Translations under genes and position numbers: made by a program
The notes under the pieces: generated by a model
What the model saw: only the letters and a program-made list of their open reading frames with translations
Told to the model about the DNA's origin: nothing
The model's database searches: none
NCBI GenBank assembly: GCA_001898625.1
Contig: MKUP01000008.1
Span: forward strand, 62,001 to 126,000
Length of the DNA: 64,000 bases
Source: Burkholderiales bacterium 67-32
GTDB taxonomy: Bacteria > Pseudomonadota > Gammaproteobacteria > Burkholderiales > Burkholderiaceae_B
Direction: 5' to 3'
In this document: piece by piece, positions 20,937-28,249 of the stretch
Position numbering within the stretch: the first letter of the stretch is position 1
Layout: each line of letters begins with the position of its first letter

Positions 20937-21929
20937 ATGAAGACACGCCTTGGAACAAGAGCCAGGACCTGGCTGGCCCTTGCTGCCGCAGTGCTGGTGC
21001 CGGCTGCCGCGCCTGCCCAGGACCAGGCCGGCCGGTACCCGGACCGCATGATCAAGCTCATCGTGCCCTATACGCCCGGCGGCCTGGTGGACACGTTCAC
21101 CCGCACTCTGGCCGAAGACATGGCCAGCCGGTTGGGGCAACCGGTTGTCGTGGAGAACCGCCCGGGCGCCAACCAGGCCATCGGGGCCAATGCCGCCGCC
21201 CGCGCCGCACCCGACGGCTACACCTTGTTCGTCAGTTCGCAAACCGGAATGATCCTGAACCCGCTGACGACCAAGGGGCTGCTCGTCGATCCGGCGAAGG
21301 ATTTCACGCCTATTGCCACGATGTTCTCCACCCCGTTCTATCTCGTGGTCAACAGTTCCGTTCCGGTGAAGTCCGTCCAGGAACTGGTCGCACTGGCGAA
21401 ATCCAAACCCGGCAAACTCACTTACGGTTCTCTGGGCCGCGGCGGCACTCACCATCTGGCGGGCGAAATGCTTACGCGCCGCACCGGCACGAATATCCTG
21501 CACGTGCCGTACAAGGGCAGCGCCCCGGCCATGAACGACTTGTTGGGCGGCCAGATCGACATGATGTTCGAGGGTGGAACCTCGACGCTTCCCTATGTCC
21601 AGGCCGGCCGGCTGCGGGCCCTGGCCTCCACCGGCCAAACGCGCAGCGAAGCCATGCCCGATTTGCCGGCGCTGAACGAAATCATCCCCGGGTTCTCGAT
21701 GACGGTCTGGATCGGCCTGGTCGCGCCGAGCGGCATACCCCAGCCGATCGCGGACAAGCTGAACGCCGCCGTGCAGGCCATGCTGAAACTGCCTTCCACG
21801 CACGAGAAATTCGCGCCCGTCGGCATAGAAATGATGCCCGGCTCGCAAGCGGATTTCGCCAGGTTGATCCAATCGGATATTCCGACCTGGGCCAAGATCG
21901 TTCAGGACGCGGGGATAGAACCGCAGTAG
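20937..21929 (+). CDS. Bug/TctC-family periplasmic solute receptor
   Basis: A 330-residue extracytoplasmic binding protein with signal peptide (TWLALAAAVLVPAAAPAQ). The ligand-site loop is VPYTPGGLVDTFTR with the usual Asp, followed by QPVVVENRPGANQAIGA and APDGYTLFVSS; VPYKGSAPAMNDLLGGQID is the C-lobe signature. The ribosome site GGAGGAGACGAT precedes the ATG. It is divergent from the UbiD gene and probably co-regulated with it. It probably binds a carboxylate; no membrane TctA/B subunits are encoded nearby. Confidence 0.9.
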   Translation: MKTRLGTRARTWLALAAAVLVPAAAPAQDQAGRYPDRMIKLIVPYTPGGLVDTFTRTLAEDMASRLGQPVVVENRPGANQAIGANAAARAAPDGYTLFVSSQTGMILNPLTTKGLLVDPAKDFTPIATMFSTPFYLVVNSSVPVKSVQELVALAKSKPGKLTYGSLGRGGTHHLAGEMLTRRTGTNILHVPYKGSAPAMNDLLGGQIDMMFEGGTSTLPYVQAGRLRALASTGQTRSEAMPDLPALNEIIPGFSMTVWIGLVAPSGIPQPIADKLNAAVQAMLKLPSTHEKFAPVGIEMMPGSQADFARLIQSDIPTWAKIVQDAGIEPQ

Positions 21930-22022
21930 ATTCCCCTCCTGACACGCCATCCGACCGCCGCATCGGGCCTGCTTCCGGTTCCGATGCGGTAAAGTCGCTC
22001 GACGCTTCGGATGGAGAGTTTG

Positions 22023-23090
22023 ATGAGCCCGAGAATGCCCCTTTACGCGTCCGCCTGCGCCGCCTTGCTTGCCTGCGCAAGCATGCTGGCTGTTTCGGCG
22101 GCGCAAGCCTGCACCCGCTTTGTCTATCTCGGCGCCGGCGGCCAAGTCGTCACGGCGCGCTCGATGGACTGGAAGGTCGACGTCGGCACCAACTTATGGG
22201 TGTTTCCGCGCGGCATGAAGCGATCCGGCGAAGCCGGCCCGAACTCCGTCCAATGGACCTCGAAATACGGAAGCGTCATCGCCTCGGGCTATGACATCTC
22301 GACAACGGACGGCATGAACGAAGCAGGGCTGGTGGCCAACGTCCTGTGGCTGGTCGAATCCTCCTATCCGGCCTACGACGGCAAGACGCCCGGCCTGACG
22401 CTTGCGGCCTGGGCGCAATACGCGCTCGACAATTTCGCCACCGTCCAGGAGGCGGTCGACACTTTGGCGAAAGAGCCTTTCACCGTCGTCACCGACAACG
22501 TTCCTGGCGAAGCCCGCCTGGCGACCCTGCACCTCTCGCTCTCGGATGCCAGCGGCGACAGCGCCATCATCGAGTACATCGATGGCAAACAAGTCATCCA
22601 CCACAGCCGCGATTACCAGGTCATGACCAACTCGCCGACCTTCGACAAACAGCTGGCGATGGAGGAATACTGGAAGCAGATCGGCGGGACGGTCATGCTG
22701 CCCGGCACGAACCGGGCATCCGACCGATTTGCCCGGGCGGCTTTCTACGTCAACGCGATTCCCAAGACGGAAGATCCGCGGGAAACGATCGCCAGCGTTT
22801 TCAGCGTCATCCGCAACGTCTCGGTGCCCCTGGGCATCACCACGCCGGACCAGCCCAATATTTCCTCGACCCGCTGGCGCACCGTCGCCGACCACAAGCA
22901 CAAGCGCTATTTCTTCGAATCGGCGCTGACGCCCAACGTTTTCTGGGTCGACCTGATGACGCTGGATTTCTCGCGGGAAACCGGAAAAGTGATGAAACTC
23001 GACCTCGGCCCGAATCAGGCGAACATCTATTCAGGCATGGCCAACGGCGGGTTCAAGCAGGCGGCGCCTTTCAAATTCCTGGGGATCTGA
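22023..23090 (+). CDS. Secreted penicillin V acylase / choloylglycine hydrolase-like Ntn hydrolase
   Basis: A 355-residue linear amide C-N hydrolase. A signal peptide ends at Ala29 (SAAQA), and cleavage would free Cys30 as the N-terminal nucleophile. Counting from that Cys, Arg17 and Asp20 (TARSMDW) occupy the positions of the conserved Arg17 and Asp20 of penicillin V acylases. The TNSPTFDKQ segment fits the conserved Asn region. The start at 22023 is chosen because GGAGAG sits 6-7 nt before it; an ATG at 22011 is less well placed. The likely location is the periplasm. Possible substrates are penicillin V, N-acyl amides or acyl-homoserine lactones. Confidence 0.88.
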   Translation: MSPRMPLYASACAALLACASMLAVSAAQACTRFVYLGAGGQVVTARSMDWKVDVGTNLWVFPRGMKRSGEAGPNSVQWTSKYGSVIASGYDISTTDGMNEAGLVANVLWLVESSYPAYDGKTPGLTLAAWAQYALDNFATVQEAVDTLAKEPFTVVTDNVPGEARLATLHLSLSDASGDSAIIEYIDGKQVIHHSRDYQVMTNSPTFDKQLAMEEYWKQIGGTVMLPGTNRASDRFARAAFYVNAIPKTEDPRETIASVFSVIRNVSVPLGITTPDQPNISSTRWRTVADHKHKRYFFESALTPNVFWVDLMTLDFSRETGKVMKLDLGPNQANIYSGMANGGFKQAAPFKFLGI

Positions 23091-23185
23091 ATCGAGGTTC
23101 CAAGTCCGGCTTGGATAATGGGTTCATTGCCATATTGGACAGCAAATCCCGCCCTGAATCGATCAAGAATCGGCCGCCCATAACA

Positions 23186-23215
23186 AACAAGCCCTCGTAA
23201 GAGGGCTTGTTGTTT
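23186..23215. terminator. Bidirectional terminator between the acylase and cold-shock genes
   Basis: ACAAGCCCTC (23187-23196) pairs with GAGGGCTTGT (23201-23210) around a GTAA loop, with an extra A-T pair at the base. A T-rich tail (TGTTTT) follows on the + strand and a weaker TTTGTT tail on the minus strand. It lies between two convergent genes and can serve both. Confidence 0.85.
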
Positions 23216-23252
23216 TGAAACTACGCCGTTACCAACCGGCGTATTTCACGAA

Positions 23253-23456
23253 TTACAGCGGGGTGATCTTGGTCGCCTGGGGACCCTTGGGGCCTTGGCC
23301 AGAGACGAAGCTGACGCGCTGGTTTTCCTGCAGCGACTTGTAGCCGTTGCCCTGGATTTCGGAGAAATGCGCGAACAGGTCCTTGCCGCCGTTGTCGGGC
23401 ATGATGAAGCCGAAGCCCTTTTCAGCGTTGAACCACTTGACGATACCGGTTTCCAT
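23253..23456 (-). CDS. Cold-shock protein, CspA family
   Basis: A 67-residue single cold-shock domain that binds single-stranded RNA/DNA and melts mRNA structure. RNP1 is KGFGFIM and RNP2 is DLFAHFS. The start [16 protein letters not shown] is standard; in-frame extension upstream (to 23507) only reads the leader. AAGGAAAC lies before the ATG. The predicted promoter is 131 nt upstream, giving a ~124-nt leader, which is normal for csp genes with temperature-sensitive leader structure. Confidence 0.96.
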   Translation of the reverse strand: METGIVKWFNAEKGFGFIMPDNGGKDLFAHFSEIQGNGYKSLQENQRVSFVSGQGPKGPQATKITPL

Positions 23457-23586
23457 AATTGTTTCCTTGATGAGATACGGGCACATGCCCAGGGACGAGA
23501 CGATCAAGGAGGGACTAGAACAATTTATGGCGCATCATCAGATCGCACACAACCGCAGAAATCGCAACGCTTGAAGATCTTCCTCT

Positions 23587-23615
23587 ACTATCGGTCCTGA
23601 GGCTCCTGCCGTCAA
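23587..23615 (-). promoter_or_regulatory. Promoter of the cold-shock gene with ~124-nt leader
   Basis: On the minus strand TTGACG (23615-23610), a 17-nt spacer and GATAGT (23592-23587) form a good sigma-70 promoter. Transcription would start near 23580. The leader down to the ATG at 23456 is ~124 nt, in the range of csp leaders that act as RNA thermometers. The divergent LysR gene begins 98 nt to the right. Confidence 0.55.
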
Positions 23616-23712
23616 GGCGTATTGTATATGACGTGCGCGGCGATCGCGACGCAAGCCCGGCAGGCGACGGATGTGCAATCATCCGCCCGGAAACCGCCAC
23701 TTCCCATCCCCC

Positions 23713-24609
23713 ATGCTCCAGCCCCAGGCCCTTCGCTATTTCGCCGAAGTCGTCCGCACCGGCTCCCTGCGCCGGGCGTCCGAACTCTTCTTCGTCGCCC
23801 CCAGCGCCATCAGCCGTCAGATCGTGAACCTGGAGCAGGAACTGGGCGCGCCGTTGTTCGAGCGTTCGCCGCGCGGCATGCTGCCTACCGAGGCCGGACG
23901 GATGCTGTTTGAGTTCGTCCGCGACAGCGACCATCGCATCGAGCGTATCCGCTCCGATCTCCACGACTTGACCGGCCTGCGGCGCGGTACGGTCCGGCTG
24001 GCGGTGATCGAGGCCGTGACCGGGGATTTCCTGCCCGGGCTGATGACGCGCTTCAGCGCGTCGTACCCGGGCATCGATTTCCACGTGGAGGTGTGCGGCA
24101 CGCATCAGATCGCCGATCGGGTGGTCGAGGAGTCGGCCGAGATCGGGCTGGCATTCGATGTGCTGAGCCGCGAGGATCTGGTGCTGCAAGGCCGGCTGGC
24201 GCAGCCGTTGCAGGTGATCTGCCGTCCGTCGCATCCGCTGGCGCGCCGCAAGTCACTACGCATGACGGATCTTGCTGGCGAACGCATGGTGTTACCCGAC
24301 GAGACCTTCGGCACGCGTTATCTGATCGATCATGCCGCCGCGCGCGCGGGCGTCGCGCTGTCGGTCCATTGCGTGGCCAATTCGCTGCAATTGCTCAAGA
24401 CGCTGGTGGCGGGTTCGGATGTGATCTCGTGCATGCCGCCCCTGACGTTCGCACACGAAGAAGCGGCCGGGCTGCTGGCGGGGGTACCGGTTTCGGACAA
24501 GTCGTGCCGGCAGGCCAGCCTGGACATCATCACGGCGCGCCACCACAAGCTCTCGGCCGCGGCGCGGGCCTTTCTCGAACCGCTGCTGGGGATGTGCAAG
24601 GGGCGGTGA
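23713..24609 (+). CDS. LysR-type transcriptional regulator
   Basis: A 298-residue regulator with an N-terminal HTH (GSLRRASELFFVAPSAISRQ) and an effector domain beginning near residue 90 (GTVRLAVIEAVTGDFLPGL). ATG 23713 gives the canonical family N terminus (LQPQALRYFAEVV); an upstream ATG at 23671 would add 14 residues. It lies 116 nt upstream of, and parallel to, the aldehyde dehydrogenase gene. Two dyads in that gap are candidate binding sites, so it may control the ALDH-Bug-decarboxylase series. The inducer is unknown. Confidence 0.9.
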   Translation: MLQPQALRYFAEVVRTGSLRRASELFFVAPSAISRQIVNLEQELGAPLFERSPRGMLPTEAGRMLFEFVRDSDHRIERIRSDLHDLTGLRRGTVRLAVIEAVTGDFLPGLMTRFSASYPGIDFHVEVCGTHQIADRVVEESAEIGLAFDVLSREDLVLQGRLAQPLQVICRPSHPLARRKSLRMTDLAGERMVLPDETFGTRYLIDHAAARAGVALSVHCVANSLQLLKTLVAGSDVISCMPPLTFAHEEAAGLLAGVPVSDKSCRQASLDIITARHHKLSAAARAFLEPLLGMCKGR

Positions 24610-24623
24610 TCCCATCCCCGGTG

Positions 24624-24638
24624 TTCTGTTTTTCAGAA
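24624..24638. promoter_or_regulatory. LysR-type box (T-N11-A dyad) upstream of the ALDH gene
   Basis: TTCTG-TTTTT-CAGAA (24624-24638; flanking G/C extend the arms to six) is a perfect dyad containing the T-N11-A pattern of LysR sites (T24625, A24637). It lies just after the LysR gene. A weak hairpin terminator is an alternative reading. Confidence 0.45.
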
Positions 24639-24688
24639 CGCTACCATCACTTGTTCCCCGCTTCCGTGTGACAGTCCCGCCGCGTTTA

Positions 24689-24704
24689 ATGAAAGCACTT
24701 TCAT
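24689..24704. promoter_or_regulatory. 16-bp palindrome 21 nt before the ALDH start
   Basis: ATGAAAG-CA-CTTTCAT (24689-24704) has perfect 7-bp arms. Its position, close to the expected promoter and transcription start of the aldehyde dehydrogenase gene, suggests an operator. The binding factor is unknown; the adjacent LysR product is one candidate. Confidence 0.45.
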
Positions 24705-24725
24705 GGAACGCCTGGAGCCTGCCGC

Positions 24726-26180
24726 ATGACCTTAGAGAAAATCCTGTCTCCCTATGACGGCAGCGTGGTGGGCGAAATGCCGGTTGCCGGCCCCGCCGAC
24801 GTGGAGCAGGCCATCGTCCGGGCGCAGCGCGCCTTCGAGATCATGCGCAAGCTGCCGCGTTTCGTGCGCGCCGACATCCTGGCGCGGGCGGCGGAGTTGC
24901 TGAAGGCGCGCCGGGACGAGTTCGTGCGCACCATTGCCGCCGAGGCGGGCAAACCGCTGTATGACGCGCGCGGCGAGGTGTCGCGGGCGATTTTTAACCT
25001 GACCAACGCGGCGGCGGAGGCCCGGCTCCAGCATGGCGACGAGGTGCCGCTGGACGCGGACGCCGGCGTGTTCGAGTACCAGACCACGGGCGCCGATGGC
25101 CGTCCGGCGTCGCTGGCGGACCTGGACCACGCGGCGCTGGCGTCGATGCGCCGCCGCGTGGGGATCGCGCGCCGCTTCCCGATCGGGACCATCCTGGCCA
25201 TCGCGCCGTTCAATTTCCCGCTCAATCTGGTGATGCACAAGGTCGCCCCGGCGATCGCGGTGGGCAACAGCGTGGTGCTCAAGCCGGCGCCGCAGACGCC
25301 GCTGACCGCGCTACTGCTGCAAAAGCTGCTGGCCGACGCCGGGCTGCCGGAGGGCGCGCTGGAGGTGGTCCATTGTCCGGTCGACCTGGCCGAGGCCATG
25401 GTGCGCGACGAGCGCTTCGCGATGGTGACCTTCACCGGCAGTGCAAAGGTGGGTTGGCACATCAAGGCCATCGCCGGCCGCAAGAAGGTGGCGCTGGAGC
25501 TGGGCGGCAACGGCGCGGTAATCGTGGCCGAGGATGCCGACCTGGACCTGGCCGCCGCGCGTTGCGTGCGGGGCGGGGTGGTGTACGGCGGCCAGTACTG
25601 CATAGGGGTGCAGCGCATCCTGGTGCAGGAGTCGGTGGCCGATGCCTTCGTCGAGAAGCTGGTCGCGAAGGTCGAGGCCTGCCGCGTGGGCAATCCGATG
25701 GAGGAGGGCGTCGATGTCGGCCCGGTGATCGACGAGAACTCGGCCCGGCGCATCCAGTCGTGGGTGGACGAGGCGGTGGCGCAGGGCGCGCGGGTGCTGG
25801 CGGGAGGTTCGCGCGAGCGCGCGGTGGTGATGCCGACGGTGCTGACCGACACGCGGCCCGGCATGAAGGTGGAGGACGAGGAGATCTTCGGGCCTGTCGT
25901 CACCGTGAATCGCTACCAGGATTTCGACCAGGCGGTGCGGCGTGCCGCCGATTCGAAGTACGGATTGCAGGGCGGCATCTTCACGCAGGACCTGCGCCGC
26001 GCCTTCCGCGCGATCGAGGACTGGGAGGTCGGTGGCCTGATGATCAACGACGTGCCCATCTACCGCATCGACAACATGCCCTTCGGCGGGTGGAAGGAGT
26101 CGGGCACCGGCCGCGAAGGTACGCGCTATGCCATGGACGAAATGTCCGAGATCCGCCTGATGGTCATCAACTACGCCTGA
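24726..26180 (+). CDS. NAD(P)+-dependent aldehyde dehydrogenase
   Basis: A 484-residue ALDH superfamily enzyme oxidising an aldehyde to the acid. Catalytic residues are visible: N163 in PFNFP, E258 in LELGGNG and C292 in GGQYCIGVQRI; the TGSAKVG segment binds the cofactor. The stretch at ~115-140 (VFEYQTTGADGRPASL) is an insertion compared with typical ALDHs and may shape the substrate pocket. It leads a parallel run with Bug and a dihydroxyphthalate-decarboxylase-like gene. The substrate is unknown. Confidence 0.92.
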   Translation: MTLEKILSPYDGSVVGEMPVAGPADVEQAIVRAQRAFEIMRKLPRFVRADILARAAELLKARRDEFVRTIAAEAGKPLYDARGEVSRAIFNLTNAAAEARLQHGDEVPLDADAGVFEYQTTGADGRPASLADLDHAALASMRRRVGIARRFPIGTILAIAPFNFPLNLVMHKVAPAIAVGNSVVLKPAPQTPLTALLLQKLLADAGLPEGALEVVHCPVDLAEAMVRDERFAMVTFTGSAKVGWHIKAIAGRKKVALELGGNGAVIVAEDADLDLAAARCVRGGVVYGGQYCIGVQRILVQESVADAFVEKLVAKVEACRVGNPMEEGVDVGPVIDENSARRIQSWVDEAVAQGARVLAGGSRERAVVMPTVLTDTRPGMKVEDEEIFGPVVTVNRYQDFDQAVRRAADSKYGLQGGIFTQDLRRAFRAIEDWEVGGLMINDVPIYRIDNMPFGGWKESGTGREGTRYAMDEMSEIRLMVINYA

Positions 26181-26217
26181 TTTTTTCCTTTGCCGCACTG
26201 ACGCCAGGAGCCTGTCC

Positions 26218-27174
26218 ATGAAACGTCTTGCCGTATTCTGCTGGATCGCCGCCTTCGCTCTGCTGTCGGGCGCCGCCCGCGCCGACACCTATCCCTCCAA
26301 GCCCATCAAGATGCTGGTGCCGTTCCCCGCGGGCGGCACGGTGGATTTCTTCGCCCGCACGGTGGGCCCGCGGCTGGCCGAGGCGCTGGGCCAGCCGGTG
26401 CTGATCGAGAACCGCTCGGGCGCGGGCGGCAACATCGCGGCCGAGGCGGTGGCCAAGTCGCCGGCCGACGGCTACACGCTGCTGATGGGGTCCGAGATCG
26501 TCTCGATCAACATCACGCTGTACGAGAAGCTGGGCTACGACCCGGTGAAGGACCTGGCGCCGGTGGTGCTGGTCGGCACCGTGCCCAACATCCTGCTGGT
26601 CAGCCCCTCGCTGCCGGTCAAGACTACGCAGGAGCTGATCGCGTACGCCAAATCGGGCAAGAAGATGTCGTACGCGTCCACGGGCCTGGGTACTTCCAGT
26701 CAGTTGTCGTCCGAGCTGTTCAAGTCGGTGGCTGGCATCGACGTATTGCACGTGCCGTACAAAGGCGGGGCGCCGGCCATCGTCGACCTGGCGGGTGGCC
26801 AGGTCGAGATGATGTTCGTCAACATGCCCACCGGCCTGCCCATGGTCAAGGGCGGCAAGGTGCGCATCCTCGCGGTCACCAGCGCGCAGCGCGCGCCGCA
26901 GGTGCCGGACGTGCCCACCATTGCCGAGACCCTGCCGGGCTTCGAGACCGCGGCGTGGTCCGCCGTCTACGCGCCCGCCGGTACGCCCAGGGCGGTGATC
27001 GAGAAGCTCAACGCGGCCATGGTGAAGATCCTGCAGATGCCTGACGTGAAGGCGGCGCTGGCCGAGCAGGGCGCCGTGCCGGCCGGCGGCACGCCGCAGG
27101 CCCTGGGTGATTTCACGAAGTCCGAGATCGTCAAATGGGAAAAGATCATCAAGGCGTCCGGCGCCAAGATATAG
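26218..27174 (+). CDS. Bug/TctC-family periplasmic solute receptor
   Basis: A 318-residue binding protein with a clear signal peptide (FCWIAAFALLSGAARA). The ligand-loop motif VPFPAGGTVDFFAR is canonical, followed by QPVLIENRSGAGGNIAA and VPYKGGAPAIVDLAGGQVE. It lies 37 nt after the ALDH gene with AGGAG upstream, and 32 nt before the next gene, so all three are probably one transcript. The receptor presumably captures the carboxylate handled by those enzymes. Confidence 0.92.
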   Translation: MKRLAVFCWIAAFALLSGAARADTYPSKPIKMLVPFPAGGTVDFFARTVGPRLAEALGQPVLIENRSGAGGNIAAEAVAKSPADGYTLLMGSEIVSINITLYEKLGYDPVKDLAPVVLVGTVPNILLVSPSLPVKTTQELIAYAKSGKKMSYASTGLGTSSQLSSELFKSVAGIDVLHVPYKGGAPAIVDLAGGQVEMMFVNMPTGLPMVKGGKVRILAVTSAQRAPQVPDVPTIAETLPGFETAAWSAVYAPAGTPRAVIEKLNAAMVKILQMPDVKAALAEQGAVPAGGTPQALGDFTKSEIVKWEKIIKASGAKI

Positions 27175-27206
27175 TCCATCGATCCATCTCCGCCACGAGG
27201 CCCCGC

Positions 27207-28169
27207 ATGACCCAACCCTCACTCCGCATCGCCGTCGGCGACTATGACCGCACCCGCGCCCTGGTCGACGGCAGTGTCGGCGTCGCGGGCTTCGAGACCC
27301 GGTTCGCGACCGGCGACCTCGAGGCCATCTTCTCGCAGGCCTTCCAGACCGCCGAGTACGAAGTCACCGAGCTGTCGTTCAGCAACTTCCTGATCGCCAG
27401 CGTGCGCGGCGGTTGTCCTTATGTGGCCTTGCCCATCTTCCCGTCGCGCTCGTTCCGCCACTCGGCCATCTACGTGCGGGCCGGCAGCGGCATCGCCACG
27501 CCGGCCGATCTGGTGGGCAAGCGCATCGGCCTGCGCGAATATTCGAACACGGTGGCGCTGGTCGCGCGCGGGATGCTGTCGGACGAGTACGGTTTCGATC
27601 CGGGCAGTTGCGAATGGTTTGCCGGCGACGTGGACCACGTGGAGCGGGACATGATCGACCCGCGCAACTGGCCCAAGGAGGTGAATATCCAGGCCGTGCA
27701 GGGCCACACGTTGTCGTCGATGATGGAGGCCGGCCAGCTCGATGCGCTGATCGCCTACACGCCGCCGGCGGCTTTCGGCCGCGCCGGCGTGGGCCGGCTG
27801 TTTCCTGACTGGCGCGACGTGGAAAAGGACTACTACGCGCGCACGCGGCGCTTTCCCATCATGCACGTGATCGCACTGCGGCGCGACGTGGCCGAGGCGA
27901 ACCCCGGCCTGCCCCAGGCGCTGCTGGCCGCGTTCAATCAGGCCAAGCAGGTGGCGCAGGACCGCCTGGCCATCCACCAGGCGCTGCCCATCATGCTGCC
28001 GTGGATGCAGGCCGAGGCCGAGAGCACGCAGGCGCTGATGGGGCAGGACTTCTGGCCCTACGGTTTCGAGGCCAACCGCGACATGATCGAGACGCAGATC
28101 CGCTGGTCGCACGAGCAAGGGCTGATCCCGCGCCGGCCGGCCATGGGCGAGCTCTTCCTGGGGGGATGA
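27207..28169 (+). CDS. 4,5-dihydroxyphthalate decarboxylase-like / NMT1-fold protein
   Basis: A 320-residue protein of the family annotated as 4,5-dihydroxyphthalate decarboxylase (Pht5-like), which has a periplasmic-binding-protein fold. Segments such as AVGDYDRTRALVDG, YEVTELSFSNFLIAS, FPSRSFRHSAIYV and LVGKRIGLREYSNT are characteristic. There is no signal peptide, so it is cytoplasmic and probably enzymatic rather than a transport receptor. True dihydroxyphthalate activity is not proven; many members are uncharacterised. The start at 27207 is chosen over an upstream ATG at 27135 that lies inside the Bug gene. Confidence 0.8.
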   Translation: MTQPSLRIAVGDYDRTRALVDGSVGVAGFETRFATGDLEAIFSQAFQTAEYEVTELSFSNFLIASVRGGCPYVALPIFPSRSFRHSAIYVRAGSGIATPADLVGKRIGLREYSNTVALVARGMLSDEYGFDPGSCEWFAGDVDHVERDMIDPRNWPKEVNIQAVQGHTLSSMMEAGQLDALIAYTPPAAFGRAGVGRLFPDWRDVEKDYYARTRRFPIMHVIALRRDVAEANPGLPQALLAAFNQAKQVAQDRLAIHQALPIMLPWMQAEAESTQALMGQDFWPYGFEANRDMIETQIRWSHEQGLIPRRPAMGELFLGG

Positions 28170-28249
28170 GCCGGCGGCGGGCGTTCGAGAACGCCGCGAG
28201 GGTTCGTACTAGAATGGACTGACGTCCTCTTGACGAACGGCTGACGGCG

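Noticed and set aside
23457-23507. N-terminal extension of the cold-shock protein to 23507
   Set aside because: The extra residues have no family similarity and lie in the leader. METGIVKWF with its own Shine-Dalgarno is the standard start.
27135-27206. Upstream start for the dihydroxyphthalate-decarboxylase-like gene
   Set aside because: It would begin inside the Bug gene and add residues unlike the family; ATG 27207 fits.
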